Shown here: in pieces, positions 1 to 7,994 of the stretch | Numbering within the stretch: position 1 is the first letter of the stretch | Layout: every line of letters begins with the position of its first letter | NCBI GenBank assembly: GCA_009773555.1 | Contig: WSXZ01000002.1 | Span: 39,709 to 103,708 of the forward strand | Direction of reading: 5' to 3' | Source of the DNA: Methylocystaceae bacterium | Lineage (GTDB): Bacteria > Pseudomonadota > Alphaproteobacteria > Rhizobiales > Beijerinckiaceae | DNA: 64,000 bases | Made by a program: the position numbers and the translations under genes | The notes under the pieces: model-generated | Told to the model about the DNA's origin: nothing | Seen by the model: the letters and a program-made list of their open reading frames with translations, nothing else | Databases searched by the model: none

Positions 1-449
1 AGGACTTGCAGCACGCCGACCGCGACGAGCCTCTGAATGTAGAGATTGGCCGAGCGTTGCGAGACCGGACGCTCCTCAGTCGAAGCGCTGACGGCCAGCT
101 CCCTCGCGCTGAATTGTTCCAGCGCGCGCATGGCGTTCCACATCGCCTCGCGGGCGGTTAGCGGCGCGCGTTGCGGATCCGGGCGCTCGATCGGCGCTTT
201 CGTCTGACGCTTCTTGACGGTGTAGAGGTTCTGGAGCGCGTAGCCGTCGCGCTTTGCGCCGATGCGCACGACATGGCCCTGGCGCTCCAGAAACCACACG
301 TAGCGCTTGACCGTCGTATAGGCGACGCCCTCAGCGCAGAGGGCGATTTCCCGGATGGTGAAGCCTTTCGGCCGCGCGATCATCTCGCGCCAGTAATGCG
401 CGGGCCCGGAAGGCATTGCGACTTCGATATGGACGGGCTTGCGGGTCAC
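1..449 (-). CDS. Phage winged-helix/HTH protein (partial)
   Basis: The gene runs off the left edge, so its C-terminus is missing; about 149 codons are visible. It starts with GTG at 449, which overlaps the stop codon of the MuB-like gene as GTGA, so the two are translationally coupled in the leftward early operon. Residues near 20-50 (FTIREIALCAEGVAYTTVKR) read like a helix-turn-helix followed by a wing, in the style of MarR-like or replication-initiator phage proteins. The role is unknown. Position after MuB suggests an accessory early phage function. Recognition is by fold pattern only. Confidence 0.6.
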   Translation of the reverse strand, partial: MTRKPVHIEVAMPSGPAHYWREMIARPKGFTIREIALCAEGVAYTTVKRYVWFLERQGHVVRIGAKRDGYALQNLYTVKKRQTKAPIERPDPQRAPLTAREAMWNAMRALEQFSARELAVSASTEERPVSQRSANLYIQRLVAVGVLQV

Positions 450-1252
450 GCCGCTCTCCCGCTCTTAGCGCTGCGCGCGATGATGAGCCGTGAGGCGCGT
501 GCCTTTGGCGGCTCGCCGGTATAGATTGGTCCCGCGTAATTGGCGCGCGTCACTTCCTTTGCGCCGGCGTTGCGCGCCCATTGCGATACGCCGTCGAGAG
601 AAGTCGCGATGCGCCGCGCGCGGCCGTCGCCCTGAATGCGGATCTCTTCCAGGAGATCGTCGCTGATCGCGACCGGCAGCAGCAGGTCGGCAAGCTTGCG
701 CGCGTCTTCGAGATCGCACGGCTCGGCTCCGAACCAGGCGAGAACGCGGTTGTGAAGTCGCTCGATACTTGCGAGCTTCTGCGGCAGCGCCTCTTCGCCA
801 ATGAGCAGGACAGGCACATTGCTGCTCATCGCGATCTCGCGCATGAGTTCCGCGTAGCCCTTGTCGACCACCTTGTCGGCTTCATCGATGAACAGCGGTC
901 GCCTGGGCTCTTCGGCGAGCATGGCGATCGCCTGTTCGGCAAGTTCTGGAATCGAGCCCTGCGGGCGCGCGACGCCGCCTTCGCGCAGGATCGCCGTCAG
1001 CAGCGTCTTGCGGGTCCAGGTATCGCCGACCTCGACGCGGATGGCGCGCGTCTTGTTCTGCGCGTAAATCGACGCATAGGTCTTACCGTCGCCGGAGCGG
1101 CCATGCATCACGCCGATATTGGGAAGGCTCGGCGCCCGATCGGTGACTCGCGCGACGAGTTCCCGAAAGCCCGACACATTCTTGAGCGCCGCGAAATTCG
1201 ATGAGCTCGTCCTCGGCGGCGGGGGTTTGATTTTTGGAATGGCGTCTGACAT
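446..1252 (-). CDS. Mu-like target-capture ATPase (MuB family)
   Basis: A 268-residue AAA+ ATPase with a Walker A motif GRSGDGKT at residues 51-58 and Walker B PLFIDEAD at 119-126. In Mu-like phages MuB binds target DNA, delivers it to the transposase and gives target immunity. This homolog lies directly downstream of the MuA-like transposase on the same strand, which is the canonical A-B order and the main support for the name. It also resembles the ExeA/TniB group of AAA ATPases, so TniB-like is the nearest alternative. Its length is slightly below that of Mu MuB (312 aa), because the N-terminal HTH region is short or absent. Confidence 0.85.
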   Translation of the reverse strand: MSDAIPKIKPPPPRTSSSNFAALKNVSGFRELVARVTDRAPSLPNIGVMHGRSGDGKTYASIYAQNKTRAIRVEVGDTWTRKTLLTAILREGGVARPQGSIPELAEQAIAMLAEEPRRPLFIDEADKVVDKGYAELMREIAMSSNVPVLLIGEEALPQKLASIERLHNRVLAWFGAEPCDLEDARKLADLLLPVAISDDLLEEIRIQGDGRARRIATSLDGVSQWARNAGAKEVTRANYAGPIYTGEPPKARASRLIIARSAKSGRAA

Positions 1253-1284
1253 TATGTCCTCGTCTGATTATTTCTGTCCTTGAG

Positions 1285-1313
1285 GGGCGCGACCGTTGCG
1301 AGCGGTCGCGCCC
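1285..1313 (+). terminator. Hairpin between muA-like and muB-like genes
   Basis: A perfect 11-bp inverted repeat (GGGCGCGACCG / CGGTCGCGCCC, 7-nt loop) is followed on the plus strand by TTCTTTTT, giving the shape of a rho-independent terminator reading rightward. The genes on both sides are transcribed leftward, so in that direction it is a hairpin preceded, not followed, by the A/T tract. It may block antisense transcription or modulate muB expression. Confidence 0.5.
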
Positions 1314-1369
1314 TTCTTTTTGGAATGCACTCAACGCATTTGCCGCCGCCGCTGTGCGAACGGCGGAAC

Positions 1370-3487
1370 TCACCGCAACGCGGCTTCGCCGAACTCCTCA
1401 AACATCTCCTTCATCGCGTGATATTCGGCGCCGACCTGGTAGCCGCCGAGCCACAACGCCTCTTCGTTCGAGAGACGCTCATTGTTTTCGACACGCGCTT
1501 CCAGTTCGCGCGCGCGGCGGAATCGCTGTTGGCGCGTTTCAGGAAGCTGATGAACGGGGGTGACTTCCGATTTTGCGTCGACAAATTGATTGGAATTCGG
1601 AAGCGGAGACGCTTGGACGTTTCCTGCCGCCTCGCCGGCCGCCTCAAGCCCCGCTGTCGTGTAGCTCTCGTGACGTTTCGGAAATTCGACGAGTTTGCCC
1701 GCGTCCTTCGCCGCTTTGCGGACGATCACGTCGACCATGTCGCGCGGCTTGATCTGACGCATGTCGGCCCGCAGTTGCGCCGCGCTTTCTTCGAGCAGAC
1801 GTTTCTGCTGCGCGCGCGCTTCCATGACCGCTGCCTTGGGATCAATTCCCGCGAGTTCGGGGCAGATTGCTTCGCCCAAAAATTCCGCACCGTCTTCGGA
1901 GAAGAGCCAGGCGCGCCCCATGTCCTCCGGGTCCATGCGCACGAAAACGCGCGTTTCGGGCATGACGTTCGGCGCGAGATAGTAGGAATGATCGATGCGC
2001 ACGCCCTTCTTGGTGACGATGCGCGTGCCGTCGCCGCCGGCGATTGGCGCGAGCAGCAGATCGAGCGCGCGCAGATCGTCGATGCGACGCACGACGCCGT
2101 CGAACGCGGCGGCGATCTGGAAGGGCGTCGCGCCGTTCAGGCCGCCGTGCGGGCGATTGGCGTAGCGGCCGGCCGCCCATTCGTCACAGATCGCCTGTAG
2201 CTCCGCGCCGGCGTATTGAGGCTTCATCGCGCCGGCGTCGTCGAGGCCGAGCCGCTGCGAGAACGCCCGGCGCTCTTCGATCACCTTTCGATCGGCGACG
2301 TTGTGGCCGATAAAGCCTGCGATCAGCGGCGCAAGATCGTGCTGAAAGGTGCGCACCGCGCGTTCGACATGGCCTTTTTCCTGCGGCTGGAAGGGCCGCG
2401 ACAGCTCGACTTCTATGCCAAGCGCGGCGAACAGGCGTTGCGTGCTCTTGGCGGTGAAATCCGAGCCATTGTCAGTGTGAACGCGCTCAGGAACGCCCCA
2501 GGCGACGATCGCCCGGCGGATCAGCAGCGCCACAGCTTCGGCGCGCGGCGTCTTGGAGACGTAAACGATAAGGCGACGCGAGAAGATGTCGACGCAGAGA
2601 TAAACCGAATGGCGACCGTCGACGCACATGACGTCGGCCGGCGACGCGTCGATCTGCCAAAGCTCGTTGAGCCGCGACACGGGATGTGAGTTTGACCCGG
2701 TGAGCCTGTATTTGCTCTTGAAGGCGTCTGGATTCGTCGCCTTGGTGAGGAGAACCTTGTCCTCCCGCTCGATCTTGGCGCGCAGGCGCTGGAACGAGCG
2801 CAGCGAGACGCCTTTGATCGACGGAAATCGATCTTCGCAAAGCGCTTTGAGATGATCGCTCGTCAGATGCGGCTGTTTTGCGATGGCGGCGAGCAGGAAC
2901 GCTCTTACCTTTCCCTGCTCGCCGGACTCGAGAGCACCCTTACCCCTACGCGCGGCGCCCTTATCGACACCGAGCCGTGAAATTCCTTGGTATGACTTGA
3001 GACTTCGCCAGCGGCGCAGCGAGCGCGGCGAGATCTTCGGGCACGCCTGGCGCACCCATGTTTCAACGTCGATCTTTGCGAGGTTGTAGCGTGCGACAAA
3101 TAGGCGGTCGGCCGTTGCTCGCGACAGATTGCCGTCGCGCGCGAGCCGATCGGCGGCGGCGAGCAGTGCGAGACGGGCGTCGCGGGATTCAGCCGCGGGA
3201 AGCGTAAGTTGCGCGTCCTGCGCCGCCGCCGTTTCGAATGGCGCGAAACATTCCGCCTTGAGATCGACGGCGCCGACATGTTTCGCGACGTAGGCGGCGA
3301 GAGTCGCGGACGGCAGAAGATCGATGTGGAATTCCAGTCCGCCGCCGCGACCCTGGCGCGCCCGCACCTTGTCCTTTTGCGCAAGCCAGCCCTCGCGCTC
3401 GGCATAGTCACGCCAGCCGCGCTCCGTGGCCGGAAGGCCCGGAAGCGCGAGCGATGCGAGATTTTGTGCCGATAGCCAGTCGCGCAT
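1370..3487 (-). CDS. Mu-like DDE transposase (MuA family)
   Basis: A 705-residue DDE recombinase, about the size of Mu MuA (663 aa). The N-terminus (DWLSAQNLASLALPGLP, then GWRDYAEREGW) matches the Mu-type DNA-binding domain. The catalytic core has Asp280 (LWQIDASP), Asp339 (HTDNGSDF) and Glu375 (EKGHVERAVRTFQ), spaced as in the integrase fold. It should cut and join the phage ends at about 8396 and beyond the left edge. It follows the ParB-like gene by 3 bp and precedes the MuB-like gene, so it is part of the leftward early operon. No frameshift is seen; the protein looks intact and possibly active. Confidence 0.93.
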   Translation of the reverse strand: MRDWLSAQNLASLALPGLPATERGWRDYAEREGWLAQKDKVRARQGRGGGLEFHIDLLPSATLAAYVAKHVGAVDLKAECFAPFETAAAQDAQLTLPAAESRDARLALLAAADRLARDGNLSRATADRLFVARYNLAKIDVETWVRQACPKISPRSLRRWRSLKSYQGISRLGVDKGAARRGKGALESGEQGKVRAFLLAAIAKQPHLTSDHLKALCEDRFPSIKGVSLRSFQRLRAKIEREDKVLLTKATNPDAFKSKYRLTGSNSHPVSRLNELWQIDASPADVMCVDGRHSVYLCVDIFSRRLIVYVSKTPRAEAVALLIRRAIVAWGVPERVHTDNGSDFTAKSTQRLFAALGIEVELSRPFQPQEKGHVERAVRTFQHDLAPLIAGFIGHNVADRKVIEERRAFSQRLGLDDAGAMKPQYAGAELQAICDEWAAGRYANRPHGGLNGATPFQIAAAFDGVVRRIDDLRALDLLLAPIAGGDGTRIVTKKGVRIDHSYYLAPNVMPETRVFVRMDPEDMGRAWLFSEDGAEFLGEAICPELAGIDPKAAVMEARAQQKRLLEESAAQLRADMRQIKPRDMVDVIVRKAAKDAGKLVEFPKRHESYTTAGLEAAGEAAGNVQASPLPNSNQFVDAKSEVTPVHQLPETRQQRFRRARELEARVENNERLSNEEALWLGGYQVGAEYHAMKEMFEEFGEAALR

Positions 3488-3490
3488 CGA

Positions 3491-4348
3491 TCAGGCCTTC
3501 TTCGCCTTCTCGATGTAAACGAGGCCGGCGTCGGCCATGAACTGTTCGCGGGTTTTGGCGTCCGCTTTCTGCCAGTTTTCCATGATGCCGGTGTAATAGC
3601 GGCTCTGTGGATTGTCCTTTTTCGGCTTGTCGACGCCGATCGCAACACGCGCCTGAGCGACGGTCTTGACCTCGCCGCCTCTGATCGCTGCGACGGCCTT
3701 GCGTTGATGTCCGCCGTCGAGCTCCGCGAGCTGTTTCAGCTCGTTTTGATTGTCCTCGAGCATCGTCCCGCGCAGCTGCGGAATGACCAAGGGATCAAGC
3801 GCCTTGGCGATATGGACCGCCTCTCTGATTTTTGAATCCGAGAGGCCCACTCGCTCGGCGGCGTGCTTCGAGAAGCGCTCCGATAAAATAATGCCCGTTT
3901 CGGGCATTATTTTATCAAATTGAATCTGTTGATCTTTCCTCTTGCGGCCCCGCGCCTCGCCGCGCTTGGCGTCATAGCGCCGTTTCGCTTCAGCGAGGAA
4001 GATCGCGCGGTCGAGCGCCGTCAGTCCGGCGTCGGCAAGATTCTCGAAAATCTCCGAGTCGCGAGCATTGTCATCGCCTTCTGCGCGGACAATGACATCG
4101 TCGCCCACCACAAGCTCTTCATGGCCGATGGCCTCCAAAACGGCGAGCCGATGCGCGCCGGCGGTGAGCTTGTAACTGCTCGCGCCTGCCGGCCAGGGCC
4201 GCACGATGATCGGCTGAATGAGCGGCGAAAGGCCTTCGTTGATGCGCTGCTCGGCGATCGCCGCATAAGCGTCGACGGTTAGCGGATCGACAGGGCGCAG
4301 CCGGTCCGAGGCGTCGATCTGCGAGAAGGCGATGGTCTTTGCGCTCAT
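3491..4348 (-). CDS. ParB/Srx-fold nuclease-like protein of Mu-like phage
   Basis: A 285-residue protein with a ParB N-terminal domain. The motif TAGAHRLAVLEAIG (about residues 63-76) corresponds to the ParB/sulfiredoxin GxHRxxA box, and ENLADAGLTALDRA (about 102-115) to the ParB ENL helix. A KorB/HTH-like middle (SKHAAERVGLSDSKIREAV) follows. Such genes often sit between ner and the transposase in alphaproteobacterial Mu-like phages; the role is not established. Odd feature: the codons for KIMPETGIIL form a perfect 16-bp palindrome (3882-3916), listed separately. Start ATG at 4348. Confidence 0.8.
   Translation of the reverse strand: MSAKTIAFSQIDASDRLRPVDPLTVDAYAAIAEQRINEGLSPLIQPIIVRPWPAGASSYKLTAGAHRLAVLEAIGHEELVVGDDVIVRAEGDDNARDSEIFENLADAGLTALDRAIFLAEAKRRYDAKRGEARGRKRKDQQIQFDKIMPETGIILSERFSKHAAERVGLSDSKIREAVHIAKALDPLVIPQLRGTMLEDNQNELKQLAELDGGHQRKAVAAIRGGEVKTVAQARVAIGVDKPKKDNPQSRYYTGIMENWQKADAKTREQFMADAGLVYIEKAKKA
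3882..3916. repeat. Perfect 16-bp inverted repeat inside the ParB-like gene
   Basis: Arms GATAAAATAATGCCCG (3882-3897) and its exact reverse complement (3901-3916) are separated by TTT. The outer 10 bp are A/T-rich and the inner 6 bp G/C-rich, so each strand can form a G/C hairpin followed by an A/T tract, the layout of a bidirectional terminator, although it lies inside a coding sequence. Base composition is far from that of the flanking gene. Confidence 0.85.
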
Positions 4349-4378
4349 TCAGCGGGCTCTTGGTTTGAAAGGAAAGAA

Positions 4379-4460
4379 CGCGGCGGCCGGAGAAGCCTCT
4401 GGGAGGCCGGGAACACGGCCGCCGCGCAACCGGGCGGGAGCAAGGGGAAAGACCGCCCGA
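4379..4460. promoter_or_regulatory. Double hairpin in the ner-parB leader
   Basis: The gap between the Ner-like and ParB-like genes carries an 11-bp perfect stem (CGCGGCGGCCG at 4379-4389, mate at 4416-4426), a nested GCCTC/GAGGC stem, and a second stem CGGGCGG/CCGCCCG (4432-4438, 4454-4460). Neither has a clear T tract. This could be an attenuator or RNA-stability element in the early transcript. The function is inferred from structure only. Confidence 0.4.
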
Positions 4461-4480
4461 TGTCGTTGGTTAACCATGTC

Positions 4481-4798
4481 TTAAGCCGCCCTCTTGCGAG
4501 GTCTGGACGGGTTGGAACCTCGCGGGATACGCTTGACTTCCGAGCGAGGGGTCGCCTCGCGGGAGATCAGCTTGCCGTCCGAGTCGAACCACTGCGGCCA
4601 AAGCTCGTTGAGCGGCACGCCGAGAAACTCGGCGACGGCCAGGTTCGCGCGCAGATGCGGGTGGATGAACGCCCACACCATCGTGGTCCGACGCAGGCCG
4701 ACGCCGCGGCCGATTTCAGCCAAACTTGATCCGCGACGGCTAATCTCGGCCCGGATCGCATATCGATCCCACCCGCCTTTTATTTCTCTTGCCTGCAA
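4481..4798 (-). CDS. ner: Ner-like winged HTH regulator
   Basis: A 105-residue basic protein of the Ner/Nlp (SfsB) family. The HTH segment IRAEISRRGSSLAEIGRGVG and the tail AEFLGVPLNELWPQWF (about residues 58-73) match the family, whose members typically end in a P-x-x-L/I-W-P-x-R/W-like motif. In phage Mu, Ner represses early and repressor transcription to commit the phage to lysis. Here it is the first gene of the leftward early operon and is divergent from the C repressor, the same arrangement as in Mu. The C-terminal tail is extended and basic compared with Mu Ner (75 aa). Confidence 0.82.
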   Translation of the reverse strand: MQAREIKGGWDRYAIRAEISRRGSSLAEIGRGVGLRRTTMVWAFIHPHLRANLAVAEFLGVPLNELWPQWFDSDGKLISREATPRSEVKRIPRGSNPSRPRKRAA

Positions 4799-4821
4799 GG
4801 ACTCGCCCCGTTCGCTTAGAC

Positions 4822-4840
4822 CAATGTTGGTCGAACATTG
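4822..4840. promoter_or_regulatory. Operator-like inverted repeat between ner and C repressor
   Basis: CAATGTT-GGTCG-AACATTG is a perfect 7-bp inverted repeat with a 5-bp spacer in the divergent control region. About 20-60 bp further right are two related half-sites, AATCAAGTTTGGTT (4861-4874) and a near complement, AACCGAACTTGGTT, just inside the repressor gene. Both fit binding by the C repressor or by Ner, but which protein binds which site cannot be told from sequence. Confidence 0.5.
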
Positions 4841-4885
4841 CAGAGCTTTGGGCGACTGTCAATCAAGTTTGGTTTGCGTGGGCGC

Positions 4886-5596
4886 ATGATCGGCCAAGAT
4901 GAACCGAACTTGGTTGATTTTCCCGCGCGGCTCAAAGGCCTATTGGCGAAATATCCTTCCTACGCCGCCGCCGCCTCGGACCTCGACATACCCGCGACGA
5001 CCTTGGCGCGGCTCGCGCGCGGCGCGAATGATCCGGGGTCGGACACGCTGCTGAAGCTCGCGACGAGGCTGAATGTCTCAATGAGCTATTTGGCGGGAAC
5101 GAGCGACGATCCGACGCCGACGCGCCTCGCAAAGCCCAGCCATCGCGAGAAGGCCGCGCTCGATGTGGCCAGCGTTCCCAAGCTCGACGTAAGAGCCGCA
5201 GCCGGCGCCGGATCGGTCAATCAAATACACGCGGGCAAAGCGACCCTGCCGTTCCCGCTCTGGATGCTGCATAAGCTCGCGGCGCCGGGCGCCAAGGTGA
5301 GCTTCATGCGCGCGTCTGGCGATAGCATGTGGCCGACCTTCGACGACAAGGCGCTACTCCTCGTGAATGAGAGCGAAACGGAGCTGCCGAGGATGGCTCC
5401 GAAGGCCTCTGGCGACCTCGATATTTTCGTCTTCCTGCAGGAGGACCATTTGCGCGTGAAGCGCCTAAGCCGTGTTGGCAAAGAGATTGTCGCGACGAGC
5501 GACAATCGAAAATATAGTCCCGAAATTCTGCGCGGCCCCGACCTCAAGCGCCTCAAGATCATCGGCCGCGTGATATGGTGGGATAATCGATTATAA
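4886..5596 (+). CDS. Phage C repressor (XRE HTH plus S24 peptidase-like domain)
   Basis: A 236-residue LexA/CI-type repressor. An XRE helix-turn-helix covers about residues 10-65 (YAAAASDLDIPATTLARLAR), and a C-terminal S24 domain carries the catalytic-serine motif ASGDSMWPTF. Such repressors hold the prophage silent and may be inactivated by RecA-stimulated self-cleavage. ATG 4886 was chosen because the upstream TTG at 4838 would begin inside the operator repeat; no strong ribosome site precedes either. The gene is divergent from ner and on the attachment-site side of it, as expected for a Mu-like left end. Confidence 0.85.
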   Translation: MIGQDEPNLVDFPARLKGLLAKYPSYAAAASDLDIPATTLARLARGANDPGSDTLLKLATRLNVSMSYLAGTSDDPTPTRLAKPSHREKAALDVASVPKLDVRAAAGAGSVNQIHAGKATLPFPLWMLHKLAAPGAKVSFMRASGDSMWPTFDDKALLLVNESETELPRMAPKASGDLDIFVFLQEDHLRVKRLSRVGKEIVATSDNRKYSPEILRGPDLKRLKIIGRVIWWDNRL

Positions 5597-5935
5597 GGCG
5601 TTTCGAAAAGAGATAATTGAAGTGCTCGCCCTTGTTGCCTAACTTATTGTGCTTACCGTAGCAGGTTCGCAAAGGATGCATAGAACAGTGATTAAAGATC
5701 TGCTTCTGGCACTTTGCGGAATTCAAATTACCGACGACCGCCCTTAAAAGCCCCATTCAAGTTCCTGGCAGTGTCTCAGTTTGGCGTGAGGCGTTTTAAA
5801 TGACGCCTTACCCTCACTCTCTCGAGCTCCTATATTTCCTCTCCCGGCACGCTGTAGGACAAATCCTACAGGCGTGTTATGATTCGGCGTATCGTATAAA
5901 GGATTCTTTATGCGCGCCCTTTAGGAGTACGGCTT
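5597..5935. promoter_or_regulatory. Intergenic region with operator-like palindrome
   Basis: No gene is evident. The stretch is less G/C-rich than its surroundings. It contains GGCGT...ACGCC repeats around 5789-5807 that could end repressor transcription, and a perfect palindrome CTGTAGGA-CAAA-TCCTACAG (5852-5871) about 65 bp before the next start codon. The palindrome is well placed to be the autoregulatory operator of the downstream small-protein/Panacea operon. A TATAAAGG-like segment follows at about 5894. Confidence 0.5.
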
Positions 5936-6154
5936 ATGCCGAAGGGGCCACAAGGCCAGAAGCGCCCGGCGGACGCGATCGGCTGCGCCGTCATGGTCGC
6001 CAAGATCGCCACGGGCGAGATAACCGAAGAATTGAAGCAGCCATCCGGCAAGACCCGCTCGGGGAAGGCGGGGGCGAAAGCGCGCGCAGATGCGCTCACC
6101 AAGGAGGAACGGTCAGCGATCGCCAAAAAGGCGGCGGCGCGCCGTTGGGGTTAA
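5936..6154 (+). CDS. Small conserved basic protein upstream of Panacea gene
   Basis: A 72-residue protein beginning MPKGPQGQKRPADAIG and ending in IAKKAAARRWG, rich in Lys and Ala. Small proteins with this KIATGEI core and KKAAxxRW tail are common in Rhizobiales and sometimes labelled RNA-binding, but the function is not known. The ribosome site AGGAG lies 8 nt before the ATG. The stop overlaps the next start as TAATG, so it is co-translated with the Panacea protein and may be a third member of that module. Confidence 0.75.
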   Translation: MPKGPQGQKRPADAIGCAVMVAKIATGEITEELKQPSGKTRSGKAGAKARADALTKEERSAIAKKAAARRWG

Positions 6155-6657
6155 TGGCAGCTAGATTAGATACCGTCGCAAAGCATCTCTGCGAATTTAG
6201 CGGATGGTCGCTTTCAAATCTGCAATTACAAAAAATCATCTATATCGCTCAGATGGAATATATGGGCGAAAACGATGGCGCGTGCCTCGTAGATGCTAGG
6301 TTTGAGGCTTGGGATAACGGTCCTGTTGTTCCCGAACTTTACCACAAAGTAAAAGCATTCGGGTCTGGCCCGGTTCGTGACGTTTTTTCTGAGGCTCGGC
6401 GCTTCAGAGACGACGATAAGAGGGCCGCCATGCTCGAGCGAGTATGCGACGTTCTGATCGACAAGCGCCCAGGCGCATTGATTGAAATGACTCATTGGGA
6501 AAATGGTGCGTGGGCGAAAAATTATGTCCCAGGAATTAAAGGACTTCCAATCCCGAACCGAGACATCCTTGCAGAATTTGAGCAACGGAAACGACTCGTC
6601 CGCAACCGGTCAGCCTCCGGCTCTGACTGTCCCGTCTGCGCCTCGGAAATTAGATGA
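6154..6657 (+). CDS. Panacea-domain (DUF4065/SocA-like) antitoxin candidate
   Basis: A 167-residue protein with the Panacea domain. NLQLQKIIYIAQMEYMG is the characteristic N-terminal helix (SxxKLQKLLYxxQ pattern), followed by FEAWDNGPVVPELYHKVKAFG. Panacea proteins are antitoxins that neutralise many unrelated toxins (PanAT family) or proteolytic adaptors such as SocA. The neighbour overlapping its 3' end encodes a small two-helix membrane protein, a toxin type known in PanAT pairs. The location in the accessory region between C repressor and phage terminus suggests a phage moron with defence or maintenance value. Start ATG 6154 overlaps the preceding stop. Confidence 0.8.
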   Translation: MAARLDTVAKHLCEFSGWSLSNLQLQKIIYIAQMEYMGENDGACLVDARFEAWDNGPVVPELYHKVKAFGSGPVRDVFSEARRFRDDDKRAAMLERVCDVLIDKRPGALIEMTHWENGAWAKNYVPGIKGLPIPNRDILAEFEQRKRLVRNRSASGSDCPVCASEIR

Positions 6658-6946
6658 AGCGTATTACGAACTGCAAAATAGGTTAGAGGGGAAGGATGCG
6701 GAGTTTAAAAAAGAGAGGTTTGTTTATATTTTCGCAATCCTTGTTTTGTTCGATGGTCTGATGCTGGAGAAAGCATCAGGCGTTACCTCATTCTTCTTTC
6801 TCGTTTCCACTCTTGTATTTGCTATAGCTGCGGCGAAATGGCTTGAATTCCCTTGGATAGTCACAGACCTTGAGGTTTGGCATAACCGCATCGGTAAATG
6901 GTGGGATAAGAAATATGGAGGAGGCGACGAAATAGAGCCTGAGTGA
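6524..6946 (+). CDS. Small membrane protein, putative toxin partner of Panacea protein
   Basis: About 140 residues, with an N-terminal polar/helical part (YYELQNRLEGKDAEFKKERF) and two predicted membrane helices (FVYIFAILVLFDGLML and TSFFFLVSTLVFAIAAAKW), ending in an acidic tail. The reading frame overlaps the Panacea gene by about 130 bp in another frame. Starts at 6503, 6524 or a later TTG are all possible, and no clear ribosome site decides. Overlap and membrane topology suggest it is the toxin of a PanAT-type pair acting on the inner membrane. That is inference; no family was recognised from sequence. Confidence 0.6.
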   Translation: MSQELKDFQSRTETSLQNLSNGNDSSATGQPPALTVPSAPRKLDEAYYELQNRLEGKDAEFKKERFVYIFAILVLFDGLMLEKASGVTSFFFLVSTLVFAIAAAKWLEFPWIVTDLEVWHNRIGKWWDKKYGGGDEIEPE

Positions 6947-7031
6947 ACATAATGCTTGCAATGGCGGCAGGCATTGGGCGTGGGAAGATAATCATCGCCA
7001 TCGTCGACGAAGCGGAGGCCAGGAATAAGAA

Positions 7032-7055
7032 AGCCCCGGCCAAGTGACCGGGGCT
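7032..7055 (-). terminator. Rho-independent terminator of the HTH gene
   Basis: Stem AGCCCCGG / CCGGGGCT with an 8-nt loop. Read leftward it is followed by TTCTTATT, directly after the stop codon of the minus-strand HTH gene. Confidence 0.8.
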
Positions 7056-7062
7056 CGCATTC

Positions 7063-7296
7063 TTAGATCACATCCGCGATAGGCGCGAAGGGAGCGTCGC
7101 GAAACTTGTAGCCATTAACGACCTCGCAAACGCGGCCTGGATTAACCCCCAGCTTCGCGGCTGCTTCATGTTGCGCCATGCCGAGTTGGATGACCATCGT
7201 CTTGGCCTTGGAGGCAATATCGATTGTCATTGGTTTGGAGCAGCGCTGGGCGCGACGACGACGCGGGAACGGAACGACGTTATTCTGGTCTGCCAT
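7063..7296 (-). CDS. Small HTH protein in phage accessory region
   Basis: A 77-residue protein. A basic N-terminus (VVPFPRRRRAQRC) precedes an HTH-like segment, AQHEAAAKLGVNPGRVCEVV, resembling XRE- or Trp-repressor-type helices. The start at 7296 is supported by AAGGAA about 10 nt upstream; a longer frame extends upstream but without support. It probably regulates a phage or moron gene; the target is unknown. A good terminator follows. Confidence 0.65.
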   Translation of the reverse strand: MADQNNVVPFPRRRRAQRCSKPMTIDIASKAKTMVIQLGMAQHEAAAKLGVNPGRVCEVVNGYKFRDAPFAPIADVI

Positions 7297-7676
7297 ATCT
7301 TTGGATTCCTTAGAATCCCGGCAGTTTCCGCTTGCTCGACGACTCTGAGCATGGTACTTTTTTTTCGTCTGAGAATGCTGGAAGTGTTCAAAGTCATCGT
7401 GTTCGCGGAGCCTGCCGGGCTGTGGTGAACGACGATCCGGGCGAGGTGGAGTTCGTGCTCCTCTCGCCCTTTTCGTATTCGCGATCCATCTCGCGAATTG
7501 ATTGGGACTCTGAGGCCGATTCGTCGCAAGCGCAAGGGCAGCATGTTGACAGAAGTTGGCGTAACCCATTGGTTACGAGTCATTTCAACACCGATTTTTC
7601 TTGACAAGAAATTCAAACCGCCACTTCGCGAATGCCGTCGGCGAGGCGTTTCTCGCCTCTAGGGCCAGTGGGCATG

Positions 7677-7994
7677 TCAGATTACTTCTGGCAGCTTGCA
7701 GCCGGTCATAGCGCAGACCGCTGAAACGAATGCAACCAGGATTTGCTCATCGGGCAGGTCTGAATAAATAGGAAAGTCAGTTGCGTTTCCGGCTGGCCCT
7801 TTGTCAAAATCTTCGACCCGCACGACATTCAGATAGCGACGCCCTGGCGTCTTCGCCCAGTCATTGTCCGCGTCGCGATGTTGAATCCATGCCCGCTTAA
7901 AACCGCCAGGCCCAATCTCCCATTCGAGATATTTTTGGCCTTTGCCGTCCAGTTTTATTTTCACGTCGATGGCCCCATGCTTTACGCTAAACAT
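7677..7994 (-). CDS. Hypothetical protein, 105 aa
   Basis: No family was recognised. The protein is soluble and moderately polar, with WEIGPGGFKRAWIQHRDADNDW and a C-terminal hydrophobic helix (ILVAFVSAVCAMTG). It lies just inside the prophage terminus, so it is probably a phage-borne accessory gene. No ribosome site is clear at the ATG. It could be a weakly expressed or orphan gene; the coding call rests on length and codon pattern. Confidence 0.5.
   Translation of the reverse strand: MFSVKHGAIDVKIKLDGKGQKYLEWEIGPGGFKRAWIQHRDADNDWAKTPGRRYLNVVRVEDFDKGPAGNATDFPIYSDLPDEQILVAFVSAVCAMTGCKLPEVI

Noticed and set aside
6952..7047. 31-codon frame after the membrane protein
   Set aside because: Too short, no family, overlaps the terminator of the opposite gene.
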